A stretch of 64,000 bases of DNA from UBA5972 sp964588725 (GTDB lineage Bacteria > Pseudomonadota > Alphaproteobacteria > Rhodobacterales > Rhodobacteraceae): contig CAZPQL010000001.1 in NCBI GenBank assembly GCA_964588725.1, positions 30,371 to 94,370 on the forward strand, written 5' to 3'. This document shows, piece by piece, positions 35,032-43,733 of the stretch. Every line of letters begins with the position of its first letter. The first letter of the stretch is position 1. The notes under the pieces are model-generated. The model did no database searches and was not told the origin of the DNA. It saw only the letters and a list, made by a program, of their open reading frames with translations. The translations under genes were made by a program, and so were the position numbers.

Positions 35032-35826
35032 ATGCAGATGATTACTGTCAACAGGGTCACTATGCACTACGCAGATGAGGGCGACCCAACCGGCCCTGCG
35101 GTGATTTTCGCCAATTCGCTGGGTACGGATTATCGCCTGTGGAACGGCGTGATCGCGCATTTGCCAAAGACCCTGCGCATCATCCGCTATGACAAACGCG
35201 GTCACGGGTTGTCGGATGCGCCGGACGCACCTTATTTCATGGGCGATCTGGTGGGCGACGCTGCGGCGCTTCTGGATGCGCTCGACGTCAAAAACAGCCT
35301 GTTCGTCGGACTATCCATCGGCGGGATGATCGCACAGGGCGTGGCAGCCGAACGCCCCGATCTGGTCCGCGCAATGGTGCTGTCAAACACCGGCGCCAAA
35401 ATCGGTACGACACAGATGTGGGACAAACGGATCGGCCGCGTGCACCACGGCGGCGTTGATGCGATTCAGCGGGGCACGTTGACCAGGTGGTTCTCGTATT
35501 ATTTTCACAACAACAGAAAGGCCGAGCTGGCTGCATGGCGCAACATGCTGAGCCGCACGAGCGTTGAAGGCTACACCGGGTGCTGTGCTGCTATTTCGGG
35601 CACCGATCTGTTTGACAGCACTGCCCGTCTGACGCTGCCGACCCTGGGAATTGCGGGGGCCGAAGACGACAGCACTCCGCCTGATCTCGTCCGCGAAACG
35701 ACAGAACTGGTGCCGGGATCCATATTCAAACTTATGCGCGGGGTCGGGCACCTCCCCTGCGTCGAGGCCCCCCAAGCCTATGCCGAATTACTGATGGAAT
35801 TCATGAAAACCAGCGGCCATGTCTGA
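35032..35826 (+). CDS. pcaD: Alpha/beta hydrolase, probable 3-oxoadipate enol-lactonase
   Basis: The 264-residue hydrolase resembles PcaD, which opens the enol-lactone of 3-oxoadipate in the beta-ketoadipate pathway. It has FANSLGTDYRLWNGVI, IRYDKRGHGLSD, the nucleophile elbow VGLSIGGMIAQ with S95, the acid region GAEDDSTPPDL, and the His in GVGHLPCVEAPQ. GAGGA lies upstream of the ATG at 35032. No other pca gene is near. It overlaps the BKACE gene by 8 bp, so its substrate may differ from the classical one; the gene name is by similarity. Confidence 0.75.
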   Translation: MQMITVNRVTMHYADEGDPTGPAVIFANSLGTDYRLWNGVIAHLPKTLRIIRYDKRGHGLSDAPDAPYFMGDLVGDAAALLDALDVKNSLFVGLSIGGMIAQGVAAERPDLVRAMVLSNTGAKIGTTQMWDKRIGRVHHGGVDAIQRGTLTRWFSYYFHNNRKAELAAWRNMLSRTSVEGYTGCCAAISGTDLFDSTARLTLPTLGIAGAEDDSTPPDLVRETTELVPGSIFKLMRGVGHLPCVEAPQAYAELLMEFMKTSGHV

Positions 35827-36655
35827 AACGCCCTGCATCATCTGCGTTGCAATCACCGGATCGGTCCCTACCAAGGCGCATAATCCGGCGGTGCCCACAA
35901 CGGTAACCGAACAAATAGAGAGCACCCACGCCGCGTTTGAAGCCGGTGCCAGCATTGCCCACTGTCACGTGCGCAACGACGACGAAACCCCCAGTTCCGA
36001 CCCCGACAGATTTGCGGCCCTGATGGACGGGCTGCGGCACCATTGCCCCGGCATGATCATCCAACTGTCAACTGGCGGGCGTTCAGGCGCGGGCCAGGCG
36101 CGCGGCGGTATGCTGCCACTACGCCCGGACATGGCGTCACTGAGCGTGGGATCGAATAACTTCCCGACACGGGTCTACGAAAACCCACCCGATCTGGTCG
36201 ATTGGCTGGCTGCCGAAATGCTGGCCCGGGACATCAAGCCCGAAATCGAAGCCTTCGATCTCAGCCATATATTTCAGGCCGTCAGGATGCAGCAAGACGG
36301 TCGTCTCAAAGCACCGCTACACGTCCAGTTCGTAATGGGGGTGCAAAATGCCATGCCCGTTGATAAGGCGGTTTTCGACTTTTATGTCGCCACACTGTCC
36401 CGCCTTGCCCCAAACGCCACGTGGTGTGGCGCCGGCGTGGCGCAGGGACAGATCAAGCTCAACGAATGGTCAATCGCCGCTGGCGGCCACACGCGGACAG
36501 GGCTTGAAGACAACATCCGCCTTGACCGCAACACACCGGCCCCGTCCAACGCCGCGTTGGTGACGCGCGCTGTCGATCTTTGCGAAAAATACCACCGCCC
36601 GGTCGCCACGTGCCAACAAGCGCGCAAAATACTTGGGCTGAAAACACCCTTGTAA
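35819..36655 (+). CDS. Beta-keto acid cleavage enzyme (BKACE, DUF849)
   Basis: A 278-residue TIM-barrel protein of the BKACE family. These zinc enzymes condense a beta-keto acid with acetyl-CoA to give acetoacetate and a new CoA ester, as in the lysine-fermentation enzyme Kce. The zinc and CoA residues are visible in IAHCHVRNDDE (H48, H50, R52), IQLSTGGRSG and AGGHTRTGLEDNIRL. The ATG at 35819 overlaps the enol-lactonase gene by 8 bp, a tight two-gene unit. The substrate cannot be read from sequence; BKACE members differ widely in specificity. A dispersed repeat follows 2 bases after the stop. Confidence 0.88.
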   Translation: MSETPCIICVAITGSVPTKAHNPAVPTTVTEQIESTHAAFEAGASIAHCHVRNDDETPSSDPDRFAALMDGLRHHCPGMIIQLSTGGRSGAGQARGGMLPLRPDMASLSVGSNNFPTRVYENPPDLVDWLAAEMLARDIKPEIEAFDLSHIFQAVRMQQDGRLKAPLHVQFVMGVQNAMPVDKAVFDFYVATLSRLAPNATWCGAGVAQGQIKLNEWSIAAGGHTRTGLEDNIRLDRNTPAPSNAALVTRAVDLCEKYHRPVATCQQARKILGLKTPL

Positions 36656-36657
36656 CG

Positions 36658-36735
36658 CTTCATTTTTGCAAAAATACTCCCCGCGCGGCGCGCATTTCTC
36701 TTTTCAGGCTCAAGCCCCGCAAGGGACTTGAGCAT
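36658..36735 (+). repeat. Dispersed intergenic repeat, copy C
   Basis: CTTCATTTTTGCAAAAATA, CTCCCCGCGCGGCGCGCA, TTTCTCTTTTCAGG, then a hairpin CTCAAGCCCC/GGGACTTGAG and GCAT. It starts 2 bases after the BKACE stop on the same strand and just before the sulfatase 3' end, where its hairpin could serve as a terminator on both strands. Confidence 0.7.
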
Positions 36736-36737
36736 GG

Positions 36738-38402
36738 TCACGCCGTGGGCCTTCGACCGGCTTTGCCGCGATAGGCGGCCGTCAATTCCGCGTCGATCTC
36801 GCTTTCGTCAAAAATACCCATGACGATCCCGCGCCGATCGGCAGACGTCCGCATTTCAAGCAATTGCGCCGCCGTCACTGTTGTGTTCTGTCTGCTGCGG
36901 CGCGCCCAGGAAAACAGCTTGTCATACATGCGCGCAATAACCTCAGCGTGAGCGGCGCTACCGCCCAGATCGACCAACTCGCCGGGGTCAGCACCCAGAT
37001 CAAACAGGATCGGGCGCAAACCGGCCTCGAAATGGATCAGTTTCCATTCTTTATCCGCCACCATGAACATCACCGCTTCGCGCACGCCTAGACCCAGTTT
37101 TTCCGCCATGGACGACGTGGAAAAATCGAATTCAGAAATCACGCAATCGCGCCACGTCCCAACCGCTTTTCCGTGCAAAAACGGCAACAACGAACGGCCC
37201 TCAAGAATATGGTCGGGCACGTCGCCGCCCACCACATCGGTAAATGTCGCCGCCAGATCCAGACTTTCAACCAGTTCGTCAACCACAGCCCCACGCGTGG
37301 ACTCCGCCGCCGCAGATGGATCAAAAATGATCAGCGGCACCTTTACCGATGCATCGTGGAAAAACATTTTGTCGCCCATCCAGTGATCGCCCAGATAATC
37401 GCCGTGATCCGATGTCAGAATGATCATGGTGTCTTTTATCCGACCGGATTTTTCCATCCAGTCCAGCAGTACGCCCAGTTGATCGTCGCATTGCCGGACC
37501 AGCCCCATATAGGCCGGTATGACCTCGGCGCGCACATCGTCACGCGAAAACGCGCGCCCGAGCGGATTGTTCATCAACGCATCCAACACGGGATGGGCGT
37601 TTACCCGCTCGTCGTCGCTGCGCTCCGGTGCCTGCACCTGATTGGGACCGTACATATCGTTGTAAGGCGCAGGGACGATATAAGGCCAGTGCGGCTTGAT
37701 GTAAGACAGGTGGCAACACCACGGCGCATCGCCTGCCTCCGTCATGAACGCAATGCCGCGCCGGGTCATATACGGGGTTTCGCTGTCGTCTTCGGCGATA
37801 TTTGCCGCCTTTCGGGCATTTTTGTAAAACCACCCGGACAGGATGTCGCCGGTGGCATCGACGGCCGCGTTGGCAAAATCGTGCCACGGATTTTCGCTTT
37901 CGTAGCCCTTGGCGCGCAGATAATCGTTATACGCCCGCGCCGAATTTTCGTCGTACGACCCGTCCGGCCCGCGCCCTGCCAGCCCGTCGTCGCGCTCGAA
38001 TACATCGAACCCGCATTCCGACAGACGCGCGCCGATCACGCTGTCCGGCGCCAGCCCAAGGCGCGCCATGCCGTCGGCGTCGGCAACCATATGGGTTTTG
38101 CCCACCAGATGGCACGACATGCCGCGCGCGCGCAGGTGGTCACCCATGGTCATTTCGCCGACTTTCAATGGCACGTTGTTGCCGGTCGACCCGTGGCTGC
38201 GCACGTAACGCCCCGTATAGGTCGACATGCGAGACGAGCCGCATATCGGCGACTGCACATACGCACGCGAGAACCGCACCCCGCGCATTGCCAGACGGTC
38301 CATGTTCGGGGTCTTCAGATAGGGATGGCCCGCGCAGCCCAAATAGTCCCAGCGCAATTGGTCATACATGATGAACAGAATGTTTTTCGCGCGGCGTGTC
38401 AT
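36738..38402 (-). CDS. Sulfatase/phosphonate monoester hydrolase family protein
   Basis: A 554-residue alkaline-phosphatase superfamily hydrolase. The N-terminus NILFIMYDQLRWDYLGC gives metal-binding D14 with Q15. The formylglycine site is C54 in SPICGSSRMSTYTGR, which fits C-x-S/P-x-R except that a serine replaces the usual proline. Other blocks are GKTHMVADADG, LTSDHGDYLGDHWMGDK and VPLIIFDPS, close to phosphonate monoester hydrolases and related sulfatases. Having no signal peptide, it should be cytoplasmic. Substrate unknown. It converges with the BKACE gene. It needs a formylglycine-generating enzyme, and none is in the window. Confidence 0.85.
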   Translation of the reverse strand: MTRRAKNILFIMYDQLRWDYLGCAGHPYLKTPNMDRLAMRGVRFSRAYVQSPICGSSRMSTYTGRYVRSHGSTGNNVPLKVGEMTMGDHLRARGMSCHLVGKTHMVADADGMARLGLAPDSVIGARLSECGFDVFERDDGLAGRGPDGSYDENSARAYNDYLRAKGYESENPWHDFANAAVDATGDILSGWFYKNARKAANIAEDDSETPYMTRRGIAFMTEAGDAPWCCHLSYIKPHWPYIVPAPYNDMYGPNQVQAPERSDDERVNAHPVLDALMNNPLGRAFSRDDVRAEVIPAYMGLVRQCDDQLGVLLDWMEKSGRIKDTMIILTSDHGDYLGDHWMGDKMFFHDASVKVPLIIFDPSAAAESTRGAVVDELVESLDLAATFTDVVGGDVPDHILEGRSLLPFLHGKAVGTWRDCVISEFDFSTSSMAEKLGLGVREAVMFMVADKEWKLIHFEAGLRPILFDLGADPGELVDLGGSAAHAEVIARMYDKLFSWARRSRQNTTVTAAQLLEMRTSADRRGIVMGIFDESEIDAELTAAYRGKAGRRPTA

Positions 38403-38447
38403 GGCACAGTCCCGTTTAGTATCGCGCCATCAAAGCCATTATATCCG

Positions 38448-38930
38448 CTACTTTTCAAGCCTATTCGGCGCTTGTAAAACACCCTCTTTCACCGCGTCCA
38501 TCGCCACGAACGTCGAGGTGTTCGAAACATAAGGCAACGCCGATATCTGTTCACCCATCACGCGGCGGTAGGCGCGCATGTCTGTGGTCCTTACCTTGAG
38601 CAAATAATCAAACCCGCCGGCGATCATGTGGCATTGCTCGACCTCGGGAATTTTCATGACCCCGCGATTGAAAGCTTCCAGCGCCTTGGATTTGGTGTCC
38701 GTCAGTTTCACCTCGACAAAGGCAATGTGATCAAGCCCCAGTTTGATCGGGTTCAACAGAGCGCGATACCCGGTGATATAGCCCTCAGATTCCAATCGTC
38801 GCACGCGCAGCTGACACGGCGTTTTGGACAATCCGATCTCCTGCGCCAGATCGGTAATTCGGATTCGCCCGTCGCGGCCCAGAACACGAAGTATTTCCTG
38901 ATCAATTCGATCCAGACTATGACCTGACAT
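38448..38930 (-). CDS. putR: Lrp/AsnC family regulator, probable PutR
   Basis: The 160-residue protein has an N-terminal winged helix (LDRIDQEILRVLGRDGRIRI, DLAQEIGLSKTPCQLRVRRL) and a C-terminal RAM ligand domain (AFVEVKLTDTKSKALEAF, EQCHMIAGGFDYLLKVRTTD). It is divergent from putA with 131 bp between starts. This is the arrangement of PutR, the proline-responsive activator known in Rhodobacter and Agrobacterium. The extended RLESEGYITGYRALLNP linker is typical. The name rests on context plus family. Confidence 0.87.
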   Translation of the reverse strand: MSGHSLDRIDQEILRVLGRDGRIRITDLAQEIGLSKTPCQLRVRRLESEGYITGYRALLNPIKLGLDHIAFVEVKLTDTKSKALEAFNRGVMKIPEVEQCHMIAGGFDYLLKVRTTDMRAYRRVMGEQISALPYVSNTSTFVAMDAVKEGVLQAPNRLEK

Positions 38931-39061
38931 ACCACCCCACCTTATGACTACATAATGATACTAATATAGGCAAAATCTCTGAAATGTTGCAATCTAAAGA
39001 CGTATCGCCCATTCGATGGCTGATATAAAGTCATTGCAGACTCATCGTGAAGGCCCGATCC
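38931..39061. promoter_or_regulatory. putR-putA divergent control region
   Basis: A 131-bp AT-rich gap between the two starts. It includes TATGACTACATAATGATACT and GATATAAAG. Lrp-type proteins bind AT-rich sites of this kind, so PutR probably acts here; I cannot pick out exact sites. GAAGG at 39049-39053 is the putA ribosome site. Confidence 0.5.
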
Positions 39062-42000
39062 ATGCGCACGACCAAGCTTGACGAACTCCGGAATTCGCTT
39101 CGCAACGCCACGCTGGCGGATGAATCAACCTGCCTGCACGCGCTTTTGAAAACGGCCAATCTCACGCCGCCGGCACGCCGAAAAATCTCGACCGACGCCG
39201 CGACGCTGATCAACAGCATCCGATCCGACGCCACAGCCGGGTTGATGGAAGTCTTTTTGTCGGAATACGGCCTGTCCACCGACGAGGGCATCGCGTTGAT
39301 GTGCCTTGCCGAGGCGTTGCTGCGCGTGCCTGACGCCGACACGATTGACGCGCTGATCGAGGACAAAATCGCGCCGTCGAACTGGGGCACGCATCTGGGT
39401 CTCTCGGCCTCATCGCTGGTCAACGCGTCAACCTGGGCTTTGATGCTTACGGGAAAAGTGCTGGATGACCGCCAACCTGGTCTGGCCGGCACATTGCGCC
39501 ACGCCATAAAACGCCTTGGCGAACCGGTGATCCGCAGCGCCACGGGGCGTGCTATGCGCGAAATGGGGCGACAGTTTGTGCTGGGGCAAACCATCGACGA
39601 GGCGGCCACGCGGGCCGGGCATTTTCACGCCAGAGGCTACACTTATTCTTATGACATGCTGGGTGAGGCCGCGCGCACCGAGGCGGATGCGCGTCGTTAT
39701 CATCTGGCCTATAGCGACGCCATTTCGCAACTGGCCCGCCACGTCCAAAACGACGACATTCGGGCCAACCCGGGCATTTCGGTCAAACTGTCGGCGTTGC
39801 ATCCACGCTATGAGATGGCCCAGCACGCCCGCGTGATGGATGAACTGGTGCCGCGTGCAAAATCTCTGGCGCTTCTGGCCAAATCCGCAGGTATGGGTTT
39901 CAATATCGACGCCGAGGAATCCGATCGTCTGGACCTGTCGCTTGACGTGATAAAGGCCATCCTGTCGGACGCCGCACTGGCCAATTGGGATGGATTTGGC
40001 GTTGTGGTCCAAGCTTACGGTCAGCGCGCGCCTTTTGTGCTCGATTGGCTCTATTCATTGGCCGACAAACTGGATCGCAAAATCATGGTCCGGCTGGTCA
40101 AAGGTGCCTATTGGGACACCGAAATCAAACGGGCCCAAACGCTGGGTCTGAGCGGCTTTCCGGTGTTTACCCGCAAAGATGCCACCGACGTGTCGTACAT
40201 GGCCTGCGCGCGCAAATTGCTGGGCATGACCGACCGAATTTATCCGCAGTTTGCCACCCACAACGCCCACACCGTCACGGCCATCTTGGCAATGGCAGGC
40301 GACTCCACCGTCTTTGAGTTCCAGCGCCTGCATGGCATGGGCGAAGCCCTGCACGAGATCGTACGCAAAGCCCACAACACCCGTTGCCGCATCTACGCGC
40401 CGGTTGGCGCGCATCGCGATCTGCTGGCCTATCTGGTGCGTCGCCTGCTGGAAAACGGTGCCAACAGCTCGTTCGTGAACCAGATCGTTGATCACGATAT
40501 TCCGGCAGAAGAAGTGGCCACTGATCCTTTTGCGCCGGTGTTGAAGCGGCTAAAGGCCGGTGGAAATTCCGCAAACCCGCGTATCGCACGCCCCGCAGCG
40601 CTGTTTGGAAAAACAAGACACAATTCGCAGGGATTTGATTTGACCAGCGTCACCGATCTGGCAGAAATCGAAGCCGCACGGAGCCAGTATCGCTCTGCGG
40701 CGTTCACTGCAGAGCCGGTTGTTGCGGGCGAGGTTGCAAAAGGCAAAATGTTCAACGTGACCAATCCGGCGGATCCGGGCGATTGCGTCGGGCGGGTGCG
40801 TCACGCCACGCCAATGGATGTTCAAACCGCTCTTGGTGCAGCACGGATATGGAAAGTCCCACCGCAAAATCGCGCGAAAATCCTGAACGCCGCCGCTGAT
40901 CTGTTTCAGAATGATTTTGGCGCGTTTTATGCACTGGCCTGTCGCGAGGCTGGTAAAACCCTGAACGACGCCGAAGGCGAACTGCGCGAAGCCATTGATT
41001 TTATACGATATTATGCAAATCAGGCACTTGAAATGCACCAGCCGCCACGCGGCACCATCGCCTGTATATCACCATGGAATTTTCCTCTGGCCATCTTTAC
41101 GGGCCAAATTGTCGGCGCCCTGGCCGCCGGAAACGCGGTCATCGCCAAACCGGCCGAATCCACGCCACTGATCGCTGCGCATGCCATTAAGCTGCTGCTG
41201 CGCGCGGGCGTGCCACGCGCAACGTTGCAATTTCTGCCGGGCAAAGGCGCAGTCGTGGGTACGGCACTTTCGACCGATGCGCACATTGACGGAATGTGCT
41301 TTACCGGCTCGCTGCCAACGGCTCAGACTATCAACCGCACCATGGCCGAAAATCTCGCCCCTGATGCACCGCTGATCGCGGAAACCGGCGGTCTGAACGC
41401 CATGATCGTTGACAGTACCGCGCTGTTTGAAGCCGCTATTCGCGACATCCTTGCCAGTGCCTTTCAAAGCGCCGGACAGCGGTGCTCGGCGTTGCGCGTT
41501 CTTTATTTACAGGAGGATATAGCACCGGATTTTCTGAATATGCTAACGGGTGCGATGGATGAGCTGGCCCTCGGCGATCCTTGGGCAGTGTCGACCGACG
41601 TTGGGCCGGTGATCGACGCGGCTTCGCGGCAGAAAATTCTGGCACATATTGGCGTGGCCCGTGATGAAGGGCGGCTTATCAAGCACGGCGCCACGCCGTC
41701 AAAGGGTCATTTTGTGTCCCCTGCGCTGATCCGCATTGATGGGATCGCCGATTTGCAGGAAGAAATATTTGGTCCCGTTCTGCACGTCGCCACGTTCAAA
41801 TCAGGCGATTTTAACGCTGTTCTGGACGCCATTAACGCCAGCGGTTTTGGGCTGACGTTCGGGCTGCACACGCGTATCGAAGGGCGCGTCCAACATTGCG
41901 TCGATCGTCTGAATGTCGGCAACATCTACGTCAACCGCGACCAGATCGGCGCTGTTGTCGGGTCGCAACCCTTTGGCGGCGAGGGCTTGTCCGGCACCGG

Positions 42001-42556
42001 CCCCAAGGCGGGGGGTCCCAATTACCTGCGTCGGCTGGTACGCAACCCCGTTTTGACTGAACCGGATGCACCTGTGCACCCAAACGAATCCGTCGATCCG
42101 GAAATCGTGGAAAAGGCGTTGGCGGCGCTTGAAAATTCCAGCGTCCCGACCGTGGTTGCGCCGCAGGAAATGCCCGGCCCCACCGGCGAATCCAACCGAC
42201 TGTCAACAGTGCCGCGTGGCAGGATCCTGTGCCTTGGTCCGACGTTGGAACTGGCGCGGTCGCAGGCGGATCATGCCCGTCAGGCAGGCTGCACTGCGCT
42301 GACGGTTGCCGTCGGTGGCAGGGTTGATGGTGTGCTTGCGCCGCAGGCACTGACCACGCTGACAGGTTTTGACACGGTGGCATGTTTTGGCCCAAACGCC
42401 GGTAACGTCAGAAAAGCGCTCGCGGCCCGCCCGGGGCCGATCGTGCCTCTGATCACGAGTCTCGACCAATCGGGTGGTTTTCACATCGAACGTCACATCT
42501 GTGTCGACACTACCGCGGCAGGCGGTAACGCTGCACTTCTGGCGGGCGCGTCCTAA
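39062..42556 (+). CDS. putA: Bifunctional proline dehydrogenase / P5C dehydrogenase PutA
   Basis: PutA oxidises proline to glutamate in two steps at the membrane face. The 1164-residue protein has an N-terminal arm, a FAD-binding proline dehydrogenase domain at about 150-480 (VKLSALHPRYEMAQ, VRLVKGAYWDTEIKRAQ, GANSSFVNQIVD), and an aldehyde dehydrogenase domain (ACISPWNFPLAIFTG, AETGGLNAMIVDS, catalytic C808 in SAGQRCSALR). Beyond about residue 1010 is a C-terminal extension with a Rossmann-like look. No ribbon-helix-helix domain is present at the N-terminus, so it should not repress its own gene. The ATG at 39062 is favoured over GTG 39047 because GAAGG lies 8 bases upstream. Confidence 0.96.
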   Translation: MRTTKLDELRNSLRNATLADESTCLHALLKTANLTPPARRKISTDAATLINSIRSDATAGLMEVFLSEYGLSTDEGIALMCLAEALLRVPDADTIDALIEDKIAPSNWGTHLGLSASSLVNASTWALMLTGKVLDDRQPGLAGTLRHAIKRLGEPVIRSATGRAMREMGRQFVLGQTIDEAATRAGHFHARGYTYSYDMLGEAARTEADARRYHLAYSDAISQLARHVQNDDIRANPGISVKLSALHPRYEMAQHARVMDELVPRAKSLALLAKSAGMGFNIDAEESDRLDLSLDVIKAILSDAALANWDGFGVVVQAYGQRAPFVLDWLYSLADKLDRKIMVRLVKGAYWDTEIKRAQTLGLSGFPVFTRKDATDVSYMACARKLLGMTDRIYPQFATHNAHTVTAILAMAGDSTVFEFQRLHGMGEALHEIVRKAHNTRCRIYAPVGAHRDLLAYLVRRLLENGANSSFVNQIVDHDIPAEEVATDPFAPVLKRLKAGGNSANPRIARPAALFGKTRHNSQGFDLTSVTDLAEIEAARSQYRSAAFTAEPVVAGEVAKGKMFNVTNPADPGDCVGRVRHATPMDVQTALGAARIWKVPPQNRAKILNAAADLFQNDFGAFYALACREAGKTLNDAEGELREAIDFIRYYANQALEMHQPPRGTIACISPWNFPLAIFTGQIVGALAAGNAVIAKPAESTPLIAAHAIKLLLRAGVPRATLQFLPGKGAVVGTALSTDAHIDGMCFTGSLPTAQTINRTMAENLAPDAPLIAETGGLNAMIVDSTALFEAAIRDILASAFQSAGQRCSALRVLYLQEDIAPDFLNMLTGAMDELALGDPWAVSTDVGPVIDAASRQKILAHIGVARDEGRLIKHGATPSKGHFVSPALIRIDGIADLQEEIFGPVLHVATFKSGDFNAVLDAINASGFGLTFGLHTRIEGRVQHCVDRLNVGNIYVNRDQIGAVVGSQPFGGEGLSGTGPKAGGPNYLRRLVRNPVLTEPDAPVHPNESVDPEIVEKALAALENSSVPTVVAPQEMPGPTGESNRLSTVPRGRILCLGPTLELARSQADHARQAGCTALTVAVGGRVDGVLAPQALTTLTGFDTVACFGPNAGNVRKALAARPGPIVPLITSLDQSGGFHIERHICVDTTAAGGNAALLAGAS

Positions 42557-43494
42557 AAAATAAAGTCACTCGCGCTCAGGTCGCCCAGGTTTACGTTTTC
42601 CAGCGTAATCGAGTTGGCACCGTACGTGATGACAACGTCTGCCCCGACCTGCGCCATGTGGTTGTTTGAAAGATCGTTGAAATCGGTGATCGCGGTGACA
42701 CCCTGCAAAGCAATATTATCCACTCCAAAAGCGAAATCTTTGATAGTGTCATTGCCGTCGCCGTTCTGAAAAAAGAAAGTGTCGCTGCCGCCGCCGCCAC
42801 CCATCTTATCGTTGCCTTTGCCGCCCATAATGAAATCATCTCCACCGCCACCTTTCATGAGGTCACGGCCCTTGCCACCGACCATTTGGTCTTTGCCGCC
42901 ACCGCCAAACATCTTGTCGTTGCCTTTGTCGCCCGACAAAAGGTCTTTGCCGCTGCCGCCAAGCATTTTGTCGTTGCCTCTGCCGCCAACCATTTGGTCG
43001 TTGCCTTTGCCGCCGGCCATCCGGTCATTGCCGCCCAAACCTGCGAACAGGTCGTTGAAATCGCTGCCCTTAAATACGTCGTTCAACTTGCCGCCGCCAA
43101 AATCAACGCCTTTCGTTGAACTGGTTCCGTCGATGACAAAGTTGTTTCCGGCAACGAGCGCATTAAGCAAGCTGAAATCACCCGTTGCTATCGCAGTCAG
43201 GGCGTCGAAGAGATCAACCGCGCCCCAATTGACGTCAACCACAGCGACAACGTCGCCGGCTCCGTTTTTGAATGTCATACGCGTTATTGTGCCACCCGTT
43301 GGATTGCCCGAGGAGTCATAGGTAAAGCCAGACCCGTCAACGGTGACCGTCCAGTTGTTCGCCGAATTGGACAATACAACCTGCGTCGAAGACGCAGACG
43401 TGGCATTTGCGACCAGGTTTCCAGAGGAATCAAAAAATCCCTTAAGAAAGAAATTGCTATTGTATTTGAACGCGGTGATCGTAATTGTCGGCAT
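42553..43494 (-). CDS. RTX-like calcium-binding repeat protein
   Basis: A 313-residue protein from the ATG at 43494, with AGGAG a few bases upstream. It has no signal peptide, which fits type I secretion. Residues 1-130 are a Thr/Ser/Asn-rich beta-type region. Residues 143-240 hold about ten glycine-rich nonapeptides of the RTX type (GGKGNDKMx, GGSGKDLLSG), here rich in Lys and Met, where Leu is usual at the hydrophobic position. The C-terminal part (SDTFFFQNGDGNDTIKDF, then DLSASDFIF) resembles RTX ends that serve as secretion signals. No type I transporter genes are adjacent. The gene overlaps the putA stop by 4 bp, tail to tail. Confidence 0.8.
   Translation of the reverse strand: MPTITITAFKYNSNFFLKGFFDSSGNLVANATSASSTQVVLSNSANNWTVTVDGSGFTYDSSGNPTGGTITRMTFKNGAGDVVAVVDVNWGAVDLFDALTAIATGDFSLLNALVAGNNFVIDGTSSTKGVDFGGGKLNDVFKGSDFNDLFAGLGGNDRMAGGKGNDQMVGGRGNDKMLGGSGKDLLSGDKGNDKMFGGGGKDQMVGGKGRDLMKGGGGDDFIMGGKGNDKMGGGGGSDTFFFQNGDGNDTIKDFAFGVDNIALQGVTAITDFNDLSNNHMAQVGADVVITYGANSITLENVNLGDLSASDFIF
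42775..43068 (-). repeat. Tandem RTX nonapeptide-coding repeats (27-bp period)
   Basis: About ten imperfect 27-bp units code for GGxGxDxMx-type nonapeptides at residues 143-240. They produce visible direct repeats such as the recurring GCCGCC/TTGTCGTTGCC blocks. They are protein-coding, not CRISPR. Confidence 0.8.
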
Positions 43495-43711
43495 GAATTT
43501 GGCTCCTGAGCAAAATAAAACACGTGACTGTTCACGTAAGTCCGGTCGGACAACTGTCCGGGGAATCACGCGTCTGATGCGGGCAGAAAATAACCGGCGA
43601 ATCCGATGCGGTCAACAAAATCGCCTGTGGCGGCGGCGGGGTCGGTGATACTGTTGCGCATTGACGCCGATATCAAACTTTCCCTGATCTTTTGTTGTCC
43701 ACTTCTGCACG

Positions 43712-43728
43712 CCGAAACCAATTTTCGG
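43712..43728 (-). terminator. Hairpin behind argF
   Basis: CCGAAA (43712-43717) and TTTCGG (43723-43728) pair around a 5-base loop, with outer CGCC/GGCG pairs. It begins a few bases after the argF stop on the reverse strand. There is no long T-run. Confidence 0.4.
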
Positions 43729-43733
43729 TGGCG

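Noticed and set aside
37173..38477. 434-codon plus-strand frame across the sulfatase
   Set aside because: It lies antisense to the sulfatase-like gene, has no ribosome site and no recognisable domain.
42775..43068. Possible CRISPR or minisatellite
   Set aside because: The 27-bp repeats are in frame and encode RTX nonapeptides, with no constant spacers.
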